Shown: positions 51,476 through 64,000 of the stretch, piece by piece
Layout: each line of letters begins with the position of its first letter
Position numbering within the stretch: position 1 is the first letter of the stretch
Source of the DNA: Vespula vulgaris
Lineage: Eukaryota; Arthropoda; Insecta; Hymenoptera; Vespidae
Length of the DNA stretch: 64,000 bases
Assembly: GCF_905475345.1 (NCBI RefSeq)
Contig: NC_066587.1
Span: 1 to 64,000 of the forward strand
Reading direction: 5' to 3'
Position numbers and translations under genes: made by a program
Notes under the pieces: model-generated
Seen by the model: the letters and a program-made list of their open reading frames with translations, nothing else
Told to the model about the DNA's origin: nothing
Database searches by the model: none

Positions 51476-54400
51476 TTAGTTCTTTTTCCTTTTTTTGTGT
51501 TTCTTTTTACCAATATTTGAATTTTCTGTCAGGATTTTGTCACTTTTTCTTTTTTCTATTGCATTCATTACCAAGTTTCCTTTCACGGTAGAAACAGATT
51601 GTTCAACAACTTGTGGTGTTATCGGAGGAACGCTGAAACCTGGAATCTGTAATTACATAGAACATATGAAAAATGAGTAAAATTTGGTGACTAATGTAGT
51701 AAATATACTTTTAATCCTTTCCTATGGTATTTACCTCTGGCTTTACAAGCTTGAAAATCAATTTCTCGTGTTGAATGTTAGATCTGTCTAAACTTAACTG
51801 CACTACAATAAGATCAAATGTACGAAATATGATATTTCCGTATGATTGAGTATGATCCTCTCGATTATATGTAAAAGTAACTGATTCTGTTTTATTTAAA
51901 TACACTGTGCCTTCTAAACCATATTTTGGAACGAGTACTTGCAGGGCATTTTTTCGTACAAAAAGAATATATCCTTCTTCGTCCTTGACTTTCTCTCGAA
52001 AAAACAACTAAATGACATAAATACTTAACATGTGCATGTGCTTACTTTTTAAGTAAATAACATGAGTAAATTACAAAAGAGATAATATATAAATACATGT
52101 ATATTCAATGCAATCGATGCTCGACCAGCATACTGTGCCATCCTATTTCGATAGTTCAAATTATGACATAACGCGTGGTTTTGCTGTTTATCCAATAACT
52201 CTGGACAAGTAACATCTGCTCCGATACATATTGCTAAGAGACGATGCACGATAATATCCGCATATCTACGAATAAATTGAATCAAATTGACAAATTCAAA
52301 TTGGATGCAATGACATACACATCATAATAGATTTGATGAATTAAACTGTATATACGAAATTTGGTATGTACTTAGACCTGCCTATACCAAAAGATGAAAA
52401 ATGGATGGAAAATATATTAAGTGTATAGAAACATTTCTACTAAAATTAATGTATTCGTTTGAATAATCATTACCTGCGGATAGGTGATGTGAAGTGCGTA
52501 TATATTGGGGTAGCCAATCCATAATGATAGAATTCATTTTGTTGATGCATTCCACTAATGAAGTATACTGCTTGCATCAAACATCTTGTTGTCAAAATTC
52601 TCAACATAATATTGAAATAAGGATTGTCTTCTTTTTGAGCTTTATCCAGCGATTCAGCTAGTTCTTTTCCACTGTTTGTATTTATTACGAAGCCCTATTA
52701 AAACATATACATAAAAATTTATACTTGTATATGTACATCTTTCTTTTCTCTTTATCATCTTACCTGATTTTTTCCAGCTTTGATCAATGGTTCAAAATTT
52801 TTTTGTGGTGGTTCCGGATGCCTTCTCAGCATTGCACATTCTGGAAATTCTGTAATAATTTTTTCTGCTACTGAAATGTTTGCAAGTAACATAAATTCTT
52901 CGATCATAAAGTTTGTATCTCTCAAATGTTTAACTTGCACGTCGATCGGTTCATGAGTTTCATTATCTTCTCGCAAATAGATCTCAGGTGATGCCAAGGT
53001 CAAAGCCCTGCAAATAAATATATATCATCAAGGCTTGGAAAACCTTATGCATGTTTGAGGGGGAGACGGAAGTAATAATATTTTCTCGTACCCCTTGTCC
53101 ATTCGTCTTTTTTTCAATTTTTTTGCAAAATTATTTAAATTTCTTAATGACTCGGCAAGTACATCGTTTTGATTAACGTCATCGATTTTTATTTGAGCTT
53201 CTTCATAGGTCATAGCACGACGTGAACGAATCACGGACTTACAAAATCTAGTATTTATGATATTTGCATCGGAGTTCATCTCCCATATACAAGAAAAAGT
53301 TAATCTATCTTCGTTCTCTCTCAGGGAGCACAAATTGTTACTTAGTAGTTCTATAAATAATGCGATGTATTTTATTTTAATAATAATACTTGTTAAAAAA
53401 TCACGTAAAGTAAATTACACATTTCCTACCTGGTATCATAGAAATCCTTTTATCAAGAAGATATACTGTAGTACCTCTTAAAGCAGCTTCTTTATCCAAA
53501 GCTGTTCCAGGCTTAATAAAATGAGACACATCTGCAATGTGAACACCAACTTCATAATTACCATTTGGTAATAATCTACAGTGTAAAGCATCATCAATAT
53601 CAGTACACTTTGGTGGATCTACGGAACAAATATCTAAATGCCTAAGATCTTCCCTTTCTGCGATAACCTGAATATTGTGAAAACCTGTTATAAGAAAATT
53701 CATCGCAAAACAATGTAATTTTTTTGAAACCAATTATATTTACATTTTCTGGTATACTCCATGGCATTTTAGGAAGGAAACCAAGTACTGCATCGGAAAA
53801 TCGGCTGTGCGGGACATCGTATTCTAAAAGTAATACTTCGTTTTCCGTTTCTTTATCTCCAATGTTACCTAAAGCTCGTACAAAATGACCCAATGGATAT
53901 CTGGAATTTCTTGGCCATGAATCTATGGCTACTATAATTCTTTGTTTGCTTAATAATTCGGATTGCCTAGTTTCTATTCTAACTTTAGGAATTTTTCTCT
54001 CAGCAGGTACAAAAAGATGTTTTACATTCTGAATGATATAACAGAAGATAAGTATAAAATGTAATTAAAATTATAACGATATGAGAATTTATCAATATAC
54101 AGATTATATATTTACTCCTTGAATAATACTTGGTTGTAAGATACCACAATATTGCCTCCATTTTCTTCTAATGATACCCACTATTTTCCCTGTTGGAATT
54201 CTTTCAGTTTCTTTTACAATATATGAATTATTTAATTCTTTTTCATCATCTAATATATCTGTTATATCCGTTTCGTCTTCATCTTGTAATACAATGTCAC
54301 TGGGAGTTGACCATTGATCTTCTGGAAAAAGTTCTATCGCAACTATGTCACCGTCAATGGCTCTGTTAAGACCCATTCTACCTTGCACCAATATCTAATA

Positions 54401-55838
54401 CGATTCAAAAATGTAATAACAGATATGTACTTGGATATGCATTTGTACAATATTAGTTAATTAAAGTTTCTTACCGGTTTTTCTATTCCATCTACATTCA
54501 CGCTTCCTTCCAAAAAATTTTCTTTGGACACTGAAAATGTTCCTTGGAAAAATTTTTCATTTTTAATACCATTATGTAATTCTGATGGCGATAAATGGCA
54601 TGGGAAAAATTCCTGTCCCTCTGTTTCCAATATAAAATTTCTTTTAGATAACTTATCTAGTAAGAAACTTGAGTTTTCCAATGACTTAATATATTCTTCC
54701 ACTGCGTAAATTATATTATCATTTTTCAATATTATTCATTATAATTTACAGTTATTTACATTTCAATATAAAGTATATTATCTCTATATGTATCTTACTT
54801 GAACAGACAGGAATGTTTTCTTGTACAGCTTTTTTTTTATTTTCCAGATCATCTGTTAATAGGACAATAAGAATTTTTTGTTCATCAATATTCAAATGTT
54901 TATTGTACCAATTTGTTGCAACCCGTATAGCTCTATCGTTACGATCATTTATATTTTCACCTGGTACTCTTTCCACGTAAGTTTCTCTTAAAAAATACAT
55001 TGTTAATTAATTATGATATAATCGTAATATAAAATTTTTATATAATTGACCTACTTGTGATGTTCGTTTACAAAAATATAGAACTTTCTTTTAACATCAG
55101 CAATGATTTCTTTTAATCTTTTATAAACAGTTGGACTTTTATGTCGTACTTCTTCCAAAACAGTTTGTAAAATAATAACATTGTAAAAGACATTTTCTGA
55201 CAATATATCAATCTATAAAAATATATATATATATATATATAACAATATTACAAAACTATATCGATATTATAAGATTGTAAATATATTTTAAGATTCGTGA
55301 TAAAAGTTGGCCCTAGGATAGTCTGGATCAGGATTCCAACTAAAGTTTTTAGCTTTCTAGATGATGGTCTGCAACGCTAAGATCCGTCTATTCCCTTAGG
55401 ACTACTTTTCCACGAATGTCTGATATTAAAAATGAAGGCGCTGGATCCCATAATATTACTATTAAGGGACAAGACAAAAAAATTCGACAAATTACAGACT
55501 GCTTACTTGATCTAAAATGATATTGGTATCCAACAACAAATAGTACGACGATGAAAATAATGTGCTTTTTGCACTGGAATCTTCATCTAGAATGCATTCT
55601 CGATTTTTCTGTTTGCAATGATTTGTAAAATATTTTGAATTCTGTTTGCAAATCATTGAACCACACCAAATATCATCCCGCAAGTAGTGTTCTCTAACAG
55701 TCTGAATAATAAAAAGAATAAAATTTATAGTCACATGAAGAAGCACAAATGCATTGATAATAGTTCTTCAAATATTAATTATACCTTATAAATATTTCCA
55801 CCTTTAGTCTTCCTAAAAAAGACCTTTGTCGCCAACAT
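51476..55838 (-). CDS. Dis3: Exosome complex exonuclease Dis3/Rrp44
   Basis: Fourteen coding exons: 55785-55838, 55507-55701, 55055-55212, 54799-54986, 54475-54701, 54116-54394, 53744-54028, 53430-53667, 53092-53350, 52764-53007, 52474-52694, 52097-52265, 51735-52007 and 51476-51646, giving 986 residues, the usual length. It is the catalytic subunit of the RNA exosome, active in nucleus and cytoplasm. In order: a CR3 cysteine motif (three Cys from about residue 31), a PIN endonuclease domain with D76 in LLLDTN, cold-shock domains, the RNB 3'-5' exonuclease domain with the aspartate cluster D479, D485, D487 and D488 in CTDIDDALHCR, a helicase-like YTHFTSPIRRYADI segment, a C-terminal S1-like region, and a lysine-rich tail resembling a nuclear localisation signal. 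Active-site residues of both nucleases are intact as far as I can see. Confidence 0.97.
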
Positions 55839-56478
55839 TTTTGTAACTATATTAAATATTTTATTAATATATAATTAATTCTATTTATAAAAATAAAGTA
55901 ATGTTTAATTTCGATAAACTTTTTCAGGTTACAGAGATATATGTATATATATTAGTTACATTAACCGTCAGAAGACGTCGCCACATGAAAAACTTTCTAC
56001 GCATGCGCATCCAAAACGATATATTACCAATAATAAAGCTAAAGATATTTAATCAGAGAATTTTGTATATAATAAATATATACATATGTATTAAAACAAG
56101 ATATATCACACTTGTATCAATCTCTTTATTTATTGTTACGCGTAAGGTTTACTAATAATAGTACTGCAGCAAATATGGAATATAATGCAAGATTTTAATA
56201 CTTTGCTTGAAAAAAGTTTCATTTCAGTAATATACGAAATGTATTTGTATAAATAAGTCTCTCTTTCTTATATATATTTACTTTATAAATATATCAATGC
56301 CCAATGATTACCAATTGTATGATCTATATCTTTAAAAGAGAGAGGGGGGGGAGAGAAGGTCCATTTGTAGTTTACAATATTACAAAAACTCAAATATTAT
56401 AGTCACTGCAACAAAATATCATGGAGAAAATATTTTATACAACATTTCATCGCACTGATAGACAACTTTTTAATAATT
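55839..56478. other. Short spacer between Bap60 and Dis3
   Basis: Both genes run on the minus strand with Bap60 upstream; 640 bp separate the Bap60 stop from the Dis3 start. It must hold the Bap60 3' UTR and Dis3 promoter. A GAGAGG/G run at about 56339-56357 is the only composition anomaly. An 84-codon ORF on plus looks like AT-rich chance. Confidence 0.5.
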
Positions 56479-58685
56479 TTATGAATTTCGTATGCCAAGA
56501 GCTTGTTCTAACTCAGCTCGTTTTTGTTGGACTTTAGTATAAAAGTAACGACAGACAGCTTCTTGTGCCCAAGGTTGATAGTAAAATTCAGCTCTACGTT
56601 CTTCCTCTGGATTTCCAACAACATCAGTCATTGTTTTTAAATCTCTTGTTTGTGATATAATCCATTTGTTAATGAATTGTTGAGGATCCTTTGCAAAGCT
56701 TAAGAAAAATTCACGATTTGTTTTTAATTGATTAATTGTTTCAACAGTTTCGTGTATCTTGTTGTCTAGACTTTGTATCTCCTGTTGACTTGCAGTTGAT
56801 AATAGAAAATTATTCATCTGCGTTTTTAACGTATCATCGACTTCGACTTCTATATCATAACATGCAGTTTGCTTTGTTTCTGTGCCTATATCAAAATCAA
56901 TAAATGTAATTAGGAATTAAACAGTTTATGTATGTGGATTAAATAGTTGTTGACGAACTATGCGTTTAACTGCATATACCTTCTACGCTAATGACATGAT
57001 TAATCACAATGGGGTCAGGTGGATGCAATAATGGATTTAATCTTTGTGGTATTTCAGCAAATTTCATTCTGGGACAAGCAAAGATTTGTTCCAAATATTT
57101 GTCACAATTTATAAATTCACGTTCATGACTGTCTTGAAGTTTATGAGTTTTTATATATTGCCAAAGTGCTGAAATAATAACAGGTCGAGTTTGTGTATGC
57201 ACACCTAATAATCGTGCAAGTCGTGAATCTAATTTGAACTGCAACAAAAAATGTGAAAAGTTCACATCATAATATGCACATTGTAATATTTAAAATATTT
57301 ATTCGAAATATTTATATATATATATACATATATATATAAACGAAAAACTAAAATATATAATACCTGTAAAGGCTGATAATCAAGAAGTAGAAGAATAGTA
57401 CAACGAACATTTTTGTCTCCTGGTCTTTTTACTTGAAATCCATCAGTTTCTTGTGTAGTTAATGTACGATGCCATTCAACTAAGTGATTATCTGGTCCAT
57501 ATAAATCTTTATCTAATTCAATAACTAGGCTTTTAAAAAAGGATGAAAATTTTCTCTTCACCTATTGCAATGTACATATAAGAAAAATATTATTACTAAC
57601 GGGAATAAAAGATTTAAGATATAAATAATGTGTAAAAATTCTTTATGCTTTATTTGTAATATGTAAAGATTCTATATACTATACCTTATTAGGATCATTT
57701 TTAGTATCGTCTAATAATCTGCCTTCAACTCTTAGTTCCCAAGAAGCAACCGAACCCTCCTCTCCCTCTGCTGCTTCTTTGGCTGGATAAAATGTATTGG
57801 AAATAAAAATACGTAACTTTCGTTTCTGTTTCATTGGACGTTTCAAGGCTTCTTGTATATCAAGACGTTTACGCATTATAGTTGCATCTAACTTCCTTTC
57901 AAATGCAAGTAAATCCATATAAGCTTGGGATTCTGGTACCAAATCTCGTACTTTTTGAGGTAATATCTTGTCAGCAAGTTTCTTTTTCTTCTTGGATGTG
58001 GAATGTGAAAAGTCACTGTTCCAAAAATACCTATATAAGTTTTTGTAAAAATTACAGATTCAAGGATCAATGTGTGTACAAATTTGTTGGCAGCATGAGG
58101 ATGACATGTATGGTTCCTGATTTTCCAGATAGAAGCGATATAAATCATGTATGAGTAAACGAGTGTGCGATATATACACCCATACATACACACCTGCGCG
58201 CGCGCGCACACACACAGACATACACACACATACACATATACACAGAGTTATATAAAAGTATAGTTTGTAGAAAATAAATGAGAGAGTGTATATTAAAAAT
58301 GATATGCGTTACATACGGTTTTTGCTGCGACAAAGGTATTCTTTGATCAGCACTCCTTTTACCAACAGGAGGCGTTGGCATTGGACCTTGACGCATATTA
58401 GTATATGGTTGATTAGGTCTCATTATTCCTCCTGGTCCTGGTGCTGCATTGCTCATTTGTGGAGGAGGTGTAAATCCAGATCTTTGTTGCATCTATATAA
58501 AAATTTATGAAACGATCTATATCTGTTATTTAATAATATAAAATAAGAATAAATTAATAATTTAAACTTACTGGAAAATTTGGTCCTGAATATTGGCGTA
58601 GATTTGGTGGTACAGAAGAAGGAGGATACCGTTGCGGAGGAGGACCATTGTTTCCTGTATTTGGAACAGGAAATCTTTGCGCCAT
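56479..58685 (-). CDS. Bap60: BAP60/SMARCD subunit of the SWI/SNF (Brahma) chromatin remodeller
   Basis: Six coding exons: 58572-58685, 58317-58492, 57685-58015, 57364-57561, 56980-57238 and 56479-56885, giving 494 residues, close to the family norm. The N-terminus is Pro/Gln/Gly-rich and low complexity. Then come the conserved core (KLADKILPQKVRDLVPESQA, PMKQKRKLRIFISNTFYPAK, SWELRVEGRLLDD), a SWIB domain (about 274-350, FKLDSRLARLLGVHTQTR), and a C-terminal helical region ending near TMTDVVGNPEEERRAEFYYQ. It is a nuclear adaptor linking transcription factors to the Brahma ATPase complex. The start MAQRFPVPNT is the first ATG after a UTR acceptor at 58701; the matching upstream donor is at 58990. 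Confidence 0.97.
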
Positions 58686-60671
<1,986 letters not shown>

Positions 60672-61466
60672 ATGGTGCGTTAATTTACTCATTATTTATA
60701 AATAGTTTTCTTTTAAAAGGAATGTTTCCTTTATTCATAGTATTTTATATTTGTAGATGCAATTTATGTTATTGTTCAGTCGTCAAGGGAAGTTACGCTT
60801 GCAAAAGTGGTATGTTGCACATCCAGATAAATTGAAAAAGAAGATCACGAGAGAATTAATTACTACAATACTTGCGAGAAAACCAAAAATGTCAAGCTTT
60901 TTAGAGTGGAAAGATGTTAAAGTTGTTTACAAAAGGTGCTTGATTTATTAAGACTTTTTATTTGGTTCTTGTATTTTTAAAACATTGTGACATTTGGAAA
61001 AGGGAAAAAAAGAAGAAGAATAATAATAATTATATAATAATAACACAATTGTATTTTATTTTAGATACGCAAGTTTGTATTTCTGTTGTGCGATTGAGCA
61101 GAACGACAATGAATTGCTTACTTTAGAAATTATACATCGTTATGTCGAGTTACTGGATAAATATTTTGGCAGTGTAAGTATAAATCATTGTATTTTTTTT
61201 CTTTTCTTTCTTTGTTTCTTCCCTTCTTTTCTTTTATGCGTATGAGTTCTTTTTATTTTCTTTTTTTTTTGTTTCATATAAAGATCTAAATGTACATTCA
61301 TTTATTTCTATATATATATTTTGTTTAGGTATGCGAGTTGGATATAATCTTTAATTATGAAAAAGCATATTTTATATTGGACGAATTACTAGTTGGCGGA
61401 GAAATACAGGAAACAAGCAAGAAGAACGTGTTGAAAGCCATTGCAGCTCAGGATTTACTACAGGAG
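60672..61466 (+). CDS. AP-1sigma: AP-1 complex sigma subunit, 3' end not found
   Basis: Coding exons: 60672-60674, 60757-60935, 61065-61173 and 61329-61466, giving 143 residues up to LLQE; the family is about 156-158. It is the small sigma chain of the clathrin adaptor AP-1, which sorts cargo at the trans-Golgi and endosomes; with gamma it recognises dileucine signals. The hallmark RQGKLRLQKWY, ITREL...ARKPKMSSFLEWKD, CCAIEQNDNELLTLE and GSVCELDIIFN segments are intact. A first coding exon of only ATG (donor GTGCGT) joins a second exon that itself starts ATG, so the protein starts MMQF or MQF. The remaining dozen or so residues need a further exon. Reading through the donor gives VSYGDVPIEL then stop at 61499. 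I found no convincing last exon before the window ends. Confidence 0.9.
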
Positions 61467-62397
61467 GTTAGTTATGGAGATGTACCCATTGAATTGTAAC
61501 GTTTCTTCTTTGACACTCTGTTCATGTGTCTGTTCCTTCTTAAACATTCTGCATTGATCATTTAAACGTGTATTATATCTAGAAATTTGTTAAAAGTTTA
61601 GTCAGTTAGATTTATATACTAGTTATTAGTCTCATTCAAGCATGTATAATAGTCTTTCTATTACTTTTGCACTTTTAAATGATCCATGGATATTATTCTT
61701 ATTATCGGTAGTTATTGTCTAATGTCTCTAACAGAAGTAATATGCAATTTTCAAATGATAGAAAAAAAAGATTTCTATAAGAAATACTACTAAATGTGTG
61801 ATGCAAATTATGTGGTTTGCATGTTTATTATCTTTTTCTTGTTGATACAGTAATGTGGTATATATGTATATTTTTGATATAACACTTTTAGATATATAAC
61901 AACTATATATTTTCAATATCCATTCCATTTGGAAGTATACTGCATTATTTGAATTTCTTTAAATAATTTTATAATAATTGTAGCATAAAATAATAGTGAC
62001 ATTTTTGATATGCACTAGATTTACAAGTTTAAATAATATTTAGGAGCATATATATCCTTATAACATCTTTTCTGGCATCGTTATAAAAGATAATCAATCT
62101 CCTTATTTTGGCTTCATTGGTTGTAGTAATGTTCAAAAATATTTTTTGTGCATATCTATGCTTTTGAAATTTATATCTTGTTTCGTACAAGTAATTAATT
62201 GTTTCATTCGACAAGCATAAAAGATGGATTAATTAGCTGTGTAGAGCATTTTAGTTAACTTGCAGTTTCAGTACAAATAACTTGGTAAAAATTTATATTT
62301 ATGGGTTAAATTTTTAATTTAATATATTCGTTATAGAATTTTATCTTAAATTTTATAATTTTTAATTGACATTCTTCTTCTTCTTCTTCTTCTTCTT

Positions 62398-62428
<31 letters not shown>

Positions 62429-64000
62429 TTACTATTATTATTATTTTGTTTTTCTAGTATTTGGTATATAATATTTCTTTATTTTTATTAATCACAAATT
62501 TCTTATGAAATGATAATATTCTTTGCATTTTCTGGCTATGTATGTATGTTTTATTTTCACGTAATTTATGTGATCGATTTAAATGGAAGGATATTTTGAG
62601 TATTATATTAAATTCCTCATCCTATTTTATATATTCATAAGTATAGAAATATATTTTAAGAATATTTCGTGGATGAGAAGTTGATCGAGTAAAATATTGA
62701 GCACTAAATATTTTAACAGCTAATCCTGCGTGCATAGATTGCTTAATGTGTTTGTTAATTTATTATTTTAAGTGGGCTTATAGCGCGATATATAATTATT
62801 TATGACAATACTATATGTATATTATGTATACGGTAGCATCTCCATGGTAGGAAACTCCTTACTGCATGATGATTTTTTAAACACGTATTTTTTAAATACG
62901 GTTTTTATCTATAGAAGATTCTCAACAAGTTATGATACACCAAGACCAATGAGAGACGCTCTGTTGTTAACATAAACTAATTATTTAATAGTAACCTACA
63001 CACAGAAATTATGTTTATAATTTATATTTAATGTGCCATGTAAATGATGTACATACTTAATGAAATATAATGAAGCATATATTAAAGGTGATATATAAAT
63101 AATAGAAATAGTAAGGAAAATTGCATAATATACAGTGTATTGTATCTAGTCAATTTGATCTATCATGATTTAGAAAACATAATCTTGTATTAGCATCATA
63201 TATAGATTATTAATTTATTTCATGTTACAGGAAATTGGTTAATCTTGGTTAATCTTAGAATATTAAAAAATGATATTTTTTAATTTTTTTCCTCTAATTT
63301 GCTATGGTCTGATAAAATTGTATTGCTTTGTTGCAATGATAAATTTAACATCATATTTAATATTATTTTATTGATATTTCATTATTATACTCAAAGTAAT
63401 GATCGTTAACAAGCAATAGCATGCTTCCTTTGTTACAATATACATTACAGTATTGCCATAATATTAAGAGTGATTTTGTATACTGCTATATTAGCTCCTA
63501 TTAATTTTTTATAATATATAATATTTTGTAATAATTATTATTTCATGTTAATAACAGAAGTCTTTAATGAAAAAATTATATGTTGTTATTGTGTTTAGAT
63601 TTATGGCAGTATTGTGACAAGTATGAAAATTATTGCTATGGATATGCTGCTAGTTGTACATATTTTGTTGACAATATGTATTATGGAAATTTTAATAAAC
63701 AATGAATTTTTGTTGTTCTTATTGTTTAGTATCTATGTGCGCGTGCGTGCGTGCGTATGTGCGTATGTGCGTATGTGTGTCCGTGTATGTATGCATTCTT
63801 ATTGTATTTTAATAATAAATTCATTAACTTTTATATGAGATGATAGAAATTATATTAACAACTCTTTATAAATCATTCATAAATTCTTTACCTTTTTCAA
63901 TGAAAATGTTTTATTCGCAATTTGCTTTTATTTGCTTGTAACCTTATATGATGCTAATGCCATAAACATTATTTTAAAATAGAGTAAACATTTATTTTAA
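61467..64000. other. AP-1 sigma 3' region, probably intron or UTR
   Basis: AT-rich sequence with a (TTC)n run at 62372-62426, a GCGTGCGTGC/GTGTGT patch at about 63738-63790, and no recognisable gene. Weak acceptor candidates near 62915 and 63231 give only very short tails, so the true last exon may lie beyond the window. Confidence 0.45.
62372..62447. repeat. (TTC)n microsatellite
   Basis: About 18 TTC triplets followed by ATT/ACT triplets. Confidence 0.92.

Noticed and set aside
55300..55440. tRNA or small structured RNA in Dis3 intron 2
   Set aside because: No B-box GGTTCRA motif or cloverleaf pairing could be found by eye.

Overview
This window looks like the left end of an insect chromosome, most likely from a hymenopteran. 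It opens with 3,959 bases of an almost perfect 11-bp tandem repeat, AGACGCAACCC (G-rich strand TTGCGTCTGGG). The C-rich strand runs 5'->3' inward, which is the polarity of a telomere at a left chromosome end. I see no bacterial operons, viral genes, CRISPR arrays or intact transposons. Every gene here is an intron-containing animal gene whose proteins read as insect orthologues, in AT-rich DNA full of dinucleotide repeats.

Layout. 1-3959: homogeneous telomere array. 3960-4512: decayed telomeric units of 11-13 bp. 4513-18260: gene-free subtelomere made of nested satellites: a 24-bp repeat (4910-5035), a ~330-bp satellite (5160-8640), a ~105-bp repeat (8690-9460), a 20-bp minisatellite (9775-10480), and a block of ~600-bp and ~1.65-kb units (11060-18260). 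Each ~600-bp unit carries a CpG-rich core resembling a promoter (CRE, CCAAT box, E-box). 18261-64000: ordinary gene-dense euchromatin.

Genes, from the telomere inward: an ENPP4/5-like ectonucleotide phosphodiesterase (-, 19584-21515); Usf, a bHLH-leucine-zipper factor (+, 22500-23882); V-ATPase catalytic subunit A (-, 26130-29050); a divergent Na+/K+-ATPase beta subunit (+, 30452-32397); dishevelled (+, 33843-38129), with two extra frame-compatible exons ~4.6 kb downstream (42247-42782); a neprilysin-like M13 metalloendopeptidase with a very long stalk (-, 44636-49233); Dis3/Rrp44 exosome nuclease (-, 51476-55838); Bap60/SMARCD of the SWI/SNF complex (-, 56479-58685); and AP-1 sigma clathrin adaptor (+, 60672 to at least 61466, last exon not found). 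These are unrelated housekeeping and signalling genes, not a pathway. Head-to-head pairs share promoter regions: ENPP/Usf, V-ATPase A/beta subunit, and Bap60/AP-1 sigma.

I rebuilt exon coordinates by hand from GT-AG borders, reading-frame continuity and family conservation. In each complete gene the summed exon lengths divide by three and end at one stop codon. Transcript ends are much less certain than coding exons. The most interesting material is the telomere-subtelomere transition, the promoter-like subtelomeric cores, the possible alternative dishevelled C-terminus, and the protease stalk with a furin-like site.
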